Source: Rosa chinensis
Taxonomy: Eukaryota > Streptophyta > Magnoliopsida > Rosales > Rosaceae
Length of the DNA stretch: 64,000 nt
Assembly: GCF_002994745.2 (NCBI RefSeq)
Contig: NC_037091.1
Span: 27,906,289-27,970,288, forward strand
Direction: 5' to 3'
This document shows positions 59,073-64,000 of this stretch, piece by piece; positions within the stretch are counted from its first letter, which is position 1; each line of letters starts with the position of its first letter. The position numbers were made by a program, and so were the translations under genes. The notes under the pieces were generated by a model. That model worked only from the letters and a program-made list of their open reading frames with translations. It searched no databases and was not told where the DNA came from.

Positions 59073-60635
59073 TCAGTTGGTGGAACCTTCAAAGCCTCCC
59101 TTTGGGTTTGGAATTGTGTTGCTCGGAAGCTTACCATTCTCATGAAACTTGGTCATGAAGTCCACCACTTGTCCCATTTGCTTCTTGAGCTCTGCAATGT
59201 CCTTGGCATTGGTCTGTTGTCCTTGAAGCAAAGTCTGTGTGGCACTAGTCAATGCCTGAGTAGAATTAGTCAATGCCTCTATCGTCTTATCATAGTGAGA
59301 ATTGGGATTCCCTACATTGTGTTGAGGAGGCATGTAAGGTCTTTGATAGGGAGGTCCTTGAGGACGTTGGAAACTGCCACCAAGAGGGTTCTGAACATTT
59401 TCATTGTTGGTCCACTTGAAGTTGGGGTGGTCCCTCCATCCAGGGTTATAGGTATTCGAATATGGATCATACCTTGGACGTGGGGGACCCCCTTGGTTCC
59501 CTTGATAGCCTCCTATAGCATTCACAGATTCCCAACCACCATTCTCACTCAGTTGAGGACATTGATCCGTAGGATGTCCTTGAGTAAAGCATACCCCACA
59601 AGCAGAGGGTCCTCCATGGCCTTGAGTAGTCGCCACCTTGTTCACAAGAAGGGTGAGTTTGCTCAATTGATCCGCAATGGCAGGACTAGTGCTTACCTCA
59701 TTTACCCTACGAGTGGGTTGTCTCACACCCTCATACTGTTGGGAGTTTAGGGCACGATTAGCTATAAGTTCCCTCCCAACCGCAGGTGACTTATCCACAA
59801 AAGCTCCACCAGCTGCAGCATCCAACATTTGCCTTTCCAAGGGTAAGAGTCCTTCATAGAAACATGTAAGTAGGGTCTCATCCTTCATCTGATGTTGAGG
59901 ACATTGTGCAAGTAAGGAATTGAACCTCTCATAGTAGGCAGCATAGGACTCATCATGAGCTTGCTCTATTCCACTAAGCTTCTTCCTAAGTGTGATGACC
60001 TTTGAAGCTGGGAAGTATTTCTCCAAGAAGGCCTTTCTCATTGTTTCCCATGATGTGATACGACCTGCAGGAAGCTCATATAGCCAATCCTTGGCTCTAT
60101 CAGCTAGAGAGAATGGAAATGCTCTCATCTTAAGAAGGTTTTCATCCGCCCCTTGTGGTTGCATGTTTGCACAAACAGATTGGAATTCTCGTACGTGCTT
60201 GTTAGCATCCTCCATATTGAGGCCATGGAAGATAGGGAGCTTGTGCAACAATCCACTCTTAAGCTCGAACTCTGCTTGTCTTCCAGCTGCAGGGGCAGGG
60301 TATACTATGCCTGTAGGGGGTCCTCCTTCAACAGTTGCGGTGGAGAGTTCCCTAATAGATGCCATTCTCTCTTCTTCGACTTCTTCAGGTGGTGGTGAAG
60401 GTGGTGTAGAGTTGGACGAAACCACAGGTGAAGGTGAACGTGAAGGCGGAGATGGACTTGGTGTAGGTGATGTAGACTCCTCAGAAAAGTAAATCCGCTT
60501 CCCTTGCTCGTTAAATGTGTACTCTTTGTATGTTGAAGGAGAAGGGCTTGTGAACTCAAGGAGTGAAGGACCCTTCAAACGAGCGAGCCTTGCTTCAATT
60601 TCCTTTAGTGTAGAGGGTCTAAAAGGCTCGGTCAT
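59073..60635 (-). CDS. gag: Gag polyprotein of element C (520 aa, intact)
   Basis: This Gag is homologous to that of element A throughout. The start MTEPFRPSTLKEIEARLARL is followed by a Ser/Pro-rich and then Glu-rich linker (to about residue 90). The retrotransposon-Gag capsid domain spans about residues 134-260 (FHGLNMEDANKHVREFQSVC, KYFPASKVITLRKKLSGI, CFYEGLLPLERQMLDAAAGG). A CX2CX4HX4C knuckle lies at C346, C349, H354, C359, and the C-terminal part ends AELKKQMGQVVDFM, GKLPSNTIPNPKGGF. The frame is uninterrupted. It stops where pol would be expected to follow, and post-pol sequence begins within ~20 bp of the stop. C therefore keeps a complete gag but lacks protease, RT and integrase. 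Confidence 0.93.
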   Translation of the reverse strand: MTEPFRPSTLKEIEARLARLKGPSLLEFTSPSPSTYKEYTFNEQGKRIYFSEESTSPTPSPSPPSRSPSPVVSSNSTPPSPPPEEVEEERMASIRELSTATVEGGPPTGIVYPAPAAGRQAEFELKSGLLHKLPIFHGLNMEDANKHVREFQSVCANMQPQGADENLLKMRAFPFSLADRAKDWLYELPAGRITSWETMRKAFLEKYFPASKVITLRKKLSGIEQAHDESYAAYYERFNSLLAQCPQHQMKDETLLTCFYEGLLPLERQMLDAAAGGAFVDKSPAVGRELIANRALNSQQYEGVRQPTRRVNEVSTSPAIADQLSKLTLLVNKVATTQGHGGPSACGVCFTQGHPTDQCPQLSENGGWESVNAIGGYQGNQGGPPRPRYDPYSNTYNPGWRDHPNFKWTNNENVQNPLGGSFQRPQGPPYQRPYMPPQHNVGNPNSHYDKTIEALTNSTQALTSATQTLLQGQQTNAKDIAELKKQMGQVVDFMTKFHENGKLPSNTIPNPKGGFEGSTN

Positions 60636-61523
60636 TCATAGGAATCCTGAACATCATCAAAATTCAAAGAAGTTAGCAAAGTATAAAGTGAGCTAATTAC
60701 AAATTAGTGATTGATACATCAACTTTACTATTCACGAGTCACTATTCACAAGTTACTATTCATGACTTTACTATTTATGATTTATACAAGTATAAAATAG
60801 AGTATAAATTAAAAACTATCCACAATCTTTTCACAAATAAACCACGTAAGAAGTTTATACAAGTATAGAAAGTACAAATCACACAATTTACAAGTGGAGG
60901 TTATGTTCAAGTATCTTATTATCTTTACAAAATAAAGTTAATATCTCAATTGATTACAAGTTGTAAGTCGAGCCCAATAGAAACCACTACTATTGGTGAG
61001 ATACGATCTAGGGATAGTCGTCTAGACATAAGTCGCTTTCCTTTGTTTCAGAAGGCTAGATGGCCAGATTAAGAGGTAAGTGAGAGGGAGGACTCATTTT
61101 GGTGACACTACGGAGGCTACTCCCTCATTGAGGTTTAGGCCCCTATTGGCTACTCCCACATTGTGGTTTACGCACGGTCTATAGTATCTCTGAGATCCAA
61201 TTGAACCCATCACCCAGGGTCTCAACCTAAGACACCACCTATATGCCCCTTACTCAGCTTGAAAAGAACTCATGTGTTAGACAGTTCTCCAAATGTTAAT
61301 AAAAGCCGCCCTCAACCTCATAAGACCTCAGAAAGGCACTAATGAAGGGTTAAGGCCAATATTAACAAAAGGGCCCTTATCTACTCATACGAATTTACAC
61401 ACTTATAATAAATCAAGAATGTAACAATATTTATAATTAATTCTTTACATTTCCTTTGTATAACAAGATTAGACACAATTTGTACAAAACTTTCAAACAA
61501 ACAAACGTCACACTTTGTACACT

Positions 61524-61568
<45 letters not shown>

Positions 61569-62339
61569 GAAAATACTTACAAATATATGTTTTTCTTCCT
61601 TTTCTTTACAATTATTCTCAACACTTAGGTACGGGAACAGTGAGTCTCGATGTGCAATGGGACTGAAACAGCTACCCTTTTCAAGACTATGTTTAATCCA
61701 ATATACCTTAGTGAATCACAATATTTTCATTTGTTATATATATCATTGATTTCAAATTCAATTCCAAGCGGTAAATCAAGAGGACGTGCGGCCCAAGTAT
61801 AGTCGTCTAGACACAAAGTCCCTCCTACATCCTTTGGGCAACCTTACTGAGATGGCCAGGTAGGGGAGGGCGAACACAAGAGGTAGGATCCATTTTGGCA
61901 TAGGCTACTCCCACATTGTGGTTTACGCCCATTTGCATGCACTTCTGAATCCAAGAACCCGTTATGAACGTTGTCCCCTTTCCTAGACACCATCCCACAT
62001 AGGCTATACTTACTTGGATGAAAAAGATTCTAAGTGTGAAGACAGTTCAATGAATGTTAATAAAGACCGCCCTCAACCTTAAGGGACCTGGACTAGGTAC
62101 CAATAAGGGGTTTAAGTCAATATTAATAAACACGACTTCACCTATTCCTTCTTTAATTTACAACTCACAATTAAAATTCGTATTCAATAATATAAATAAC
62201 AACCTAAGTAATTAATTAACTAATTAACTAATTGACTAACAAATTATGAACAATTAACAAGAAATTTTTTTTTTTTTTTTTTTTTCGGTCACAATATAAA
62301 CAAACACATATATTCACATATTTAACAAGTGATTTTTCA
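60636..62339 (-). other. 5' leader of element C (two modules and a T41 tract)
   Basis: On the minus strand, a B-like module (about 62250-61570) is followed by an uninterrupted homopolymer (T41 on the plus strand, 61526-61566). Then comes a second, A-like module (about 61400-60960), then CACTATTCAC-type repeats (60720-60780) before gag. Each module carries the order ggttgagggcgg(c), gtgggagtagc, ggccat(c/t), and the B-like one also has ggtatattggattaaacata. No ORF is convincing. Confidence 0.8.
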
Positions 62340-62358
62340 ATCCCCGGCAACGGCGCCA
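62340..62358 (-). other. Primer-binding site of element C, tRNA-Asp
   Basis: The reverse complement of the tRNA-Asp site seen in A and B, with all 19 bases kept, five bases inside the LTR edge at 62364. Confidence 0.92.
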
Positions 62359-62363
62359 AAAAT

Positions 62364-64000
62364 TGATGTCGCTTTTGTTGAGCGACCAATTTAACCCTGA
62401 AATGTCATTAGTAGTATAAAGTAAGTAGGGATCGTTCTATTCCGGGGATTGAGGGTACACCTGTCATTGTCAAACAATTAAACAATTAAAATTAAAACAA
62501 AGTATAATATTTACAAAAATAAAACAAAATATATACATATTTACGAAAAAGGGGGGATTTTTGATTTTGGTTTTCTATTTTCGAAAATAAAAGCTAACTA
62601 AATAATTAAAAACGCAAAAACATAAAAATATAAATGGAATGTAAGAACAAAGATCAAAGTCGAAACTCATGATTAAAATTGATTCAAGTTCATCATTGTT
62701 CATCATAGTCATGCAAGAGGAGTTGATCATGTGAAACGTTCAAAAGCAAACAATTTCCCATATTTTACTTTCAATGCTAATTAACCTAAGCGAAAGCACC
62801 TAGATTAATCCTATCAAACATGCAATCAAACCCTAGAAAGCTAGTCAATCATGTCATGTTTAACGCATTAAGCACCTAGAAAGGCTATCAACTCAAATGT
62901 GCAACTTAGTATGAAAAAGTCCACCTAATTGCAATCTTCTTTGATTAAATTCGGTTTTTGTACAAAACCTTTACTACTTATCGATCCAAGAACACAAAAC
63001 CAAAAAGTTGATTCATGTTCTTAAATTCGTAGCACCAATTATATCAAAACCCTAAGTGTTTGCAACCACATAAGATTAAAATACAAAAGTTATCTATCAT
63101 GCAAATTTAATCGAACACTCACACAAAAGCAACCATAAATCGCAATATATGAATCTGAAAATTAACAATTCATCATAAAATTTCAGAAAACAATACTTGT
63201 TCATACATATGTGTCAACTAAGGCAAAACCAACGAAAATACAAAGCAAAGGTACAAGGAGAATCGGATTACACCGTGATGAAGATGAGATGAATGAAGTG
63301 ATGATGTGGTCTCTTGAATTTCGAAAGCAATCTTCAAGGTGGAGGGTGGATGGTGTGCACGGCTTGTCTTCTTCTTCCTTGGCCTTGCTTGCACTTCGTG
63401 GTTGCCCTAGAGGATGGAGAGGAGCACGGCTAGTCTAAAGAGTTTTCTGAATTATTTTCTCAAAGTGTAAACGTAAAGAATGGAGCTTGGAACTCCAAAA
63501 CGTTGAGAAGAGGGGAGGTTATATAGGGGACGGCCAACTTGCTCTCCAAGCCGTGTAAACCTTATGGAATTAATCTGAAAATTCCACATAATTTCCTCCA
63601 ATAATATCTTGCCAAATAAGCCCTATGAGGTGGTTCAACCAATCACAAAATTCCATTTAATTCCCTAAATAATCTTGCCGAAATTCCCTTGATATAATTC
63701 TGATTTTTGTAGTTCAATTCGGCCAAACTTCCTTTAGGGAATTAAGGAATGTATCTAGACTTCTTTTGAGCTTTTCTTGGTCTCCACCTTTTTCTCTTTC
63801 CTTTTATTTCTCCCTTGAATATCTCCTTGCCGAATTCTCTAGGGTTTTCTTTTAATTCACACGGCAACTTCCTTCTTTTCCTCTTGGCTTGGACGGCAAA
63901 AGATATTCTAGGGTTTATCTCTTGATGAATTTCCATAAAAATAGCCCTAGAAAATCTCCCTAGAAAATCTCCTTTTAATTTCTGATTTTCCACGTCATTT
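62364..64000 (-). repeat. 5' LTR of element C, cut by the window edge
   Basis: 1637 bp visible, starting TGATGTCGCT and matching 54633-57102 minus the 151-bp duplication. A minus-strand TATA box is at 63519-63526. The remainder, including U3, lies outside the window. Confidence 0.92.

Larger units (their letters stand above)
46413..64000 (-). mobile_element. Element D: pol-bearing Athila-like retrotransposon, split by C
   Basis: D reads on the minus strand. Visible parts are its 3' LTR (46413-49120), polypurine tract and post-pol region (49121-51650), and most of pol (51651-54632). Element C is inserted in pol at 54632/54633 and continues past the window end, so D's protease, gag, leader and 5' LTR are not visible. 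D itself lies inside an A-family LTR (left flank attgc, 46408-46412). Confidence 0.88.
54633..64000 (-). mobile_element. Element C: gag-only retrotransposon of the B/C family, inserted in D's pol
   Basis: C reads on the minus strand: 5' LTR from 62364 to beyond the window, PBS 62340-62358, leader, gag 59073-60635, 3' non-coding region, polypurine tract 57103-57117, and 3' LTR 54633-57102. The LTRs are close to those of B. The internal region is 5261 bp against 2818 in B; the extra length is gag plus a second leader module. The target duplication cannot be checked because the right end is outside the window. Confidence 0.92.

Noticed and set aside
61526..61566. Poly-A tail of a retroposed mRNA
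   Set aside because: The tract sits inside the leader of an LTR element at the same place in B and C, with leader sequence on both sides and no target duplication.

Overview
This window looks like intergenic DNA of a flowering plant, probably a eudicot. It is AT-rich, I recognise no host gene, rRNA or tRNA gene in it, and almost every base belongs to LTR retrotransposons, a broken LINE, or repeats nested inside one another. The main lineage is Ty3/gypsy, most likely Athila: the primer-binding sites match the 3' end of plant tRNA-Asp, Gag carries a CX2CX4HX4C zinc knuckle, and Pol has an RT (FMDD) / RNase H / integrase (D,D35E) order with no obvious chromodomain. The genus cannot be told from this sequence.

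Layout. (1) 1-354 and 10164-12560 are one old minus-strand element (D'): broken gag, leader, PBS and a stub of LTR. It is split by element A (355-10163, TSD TACCT), a plus-strand element with two 1.7-kb LTRs and an intact gag but no pol. A carries a solo LTR (S1, 2654-4538, TSD GAGAC). (2) 12561-14983 is a 5'-truncated relative of A. (3) 14984-17536 is the 3' part of a different, unclassified LTR family (K) with a foldback MITE-like insert. (4) 17537-43271 is a plus-strand LINE ORF2 pseudogene broken into four pieces by: solo LTR H (TSD TATCT), itself split by G (TSD TCATG), itself split by B (TSD AGTAA); solo LTR I (TSD CTTGG); and LTR-like J (TSD GAGGC). B (20149-32747) is a tandem LTR-internal-LTR-internal-LTR array with no gag or pol. 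(5) 43272-64000 is a stack open to the right: an A-like LTR, into it repeat M, into that another A-like LTR, into that minus-strand element D with a large intact pol segment, and into D's pol element C (gag only, LTRs like B). C runs off the window.

How the parts relate. The LTRs differ between families, but several non-coding blocks are shared by A, B, C and D. These are the last ~100 bp of the LTR, the leader, a paired-hairpin element just after the last ORF, a 3' non-coding region with repeated PPT-like motifs, and a hairpin touching the real polypurine tract. Coding capacity falls in tiers: D has pol, A and C keep only an open gag, B has neither. This fits a system in which partner elements supply missing proteins in trans. 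That is inference; the shared cis-acting blocks are seen directly.

The most interesting signals are RNA-like structures whose stems stay paired while their bases change between families: the post-ORF double hairpin, the hairpin at the LTR 3' end, and an 11-nt LTR/PBS complementarity.
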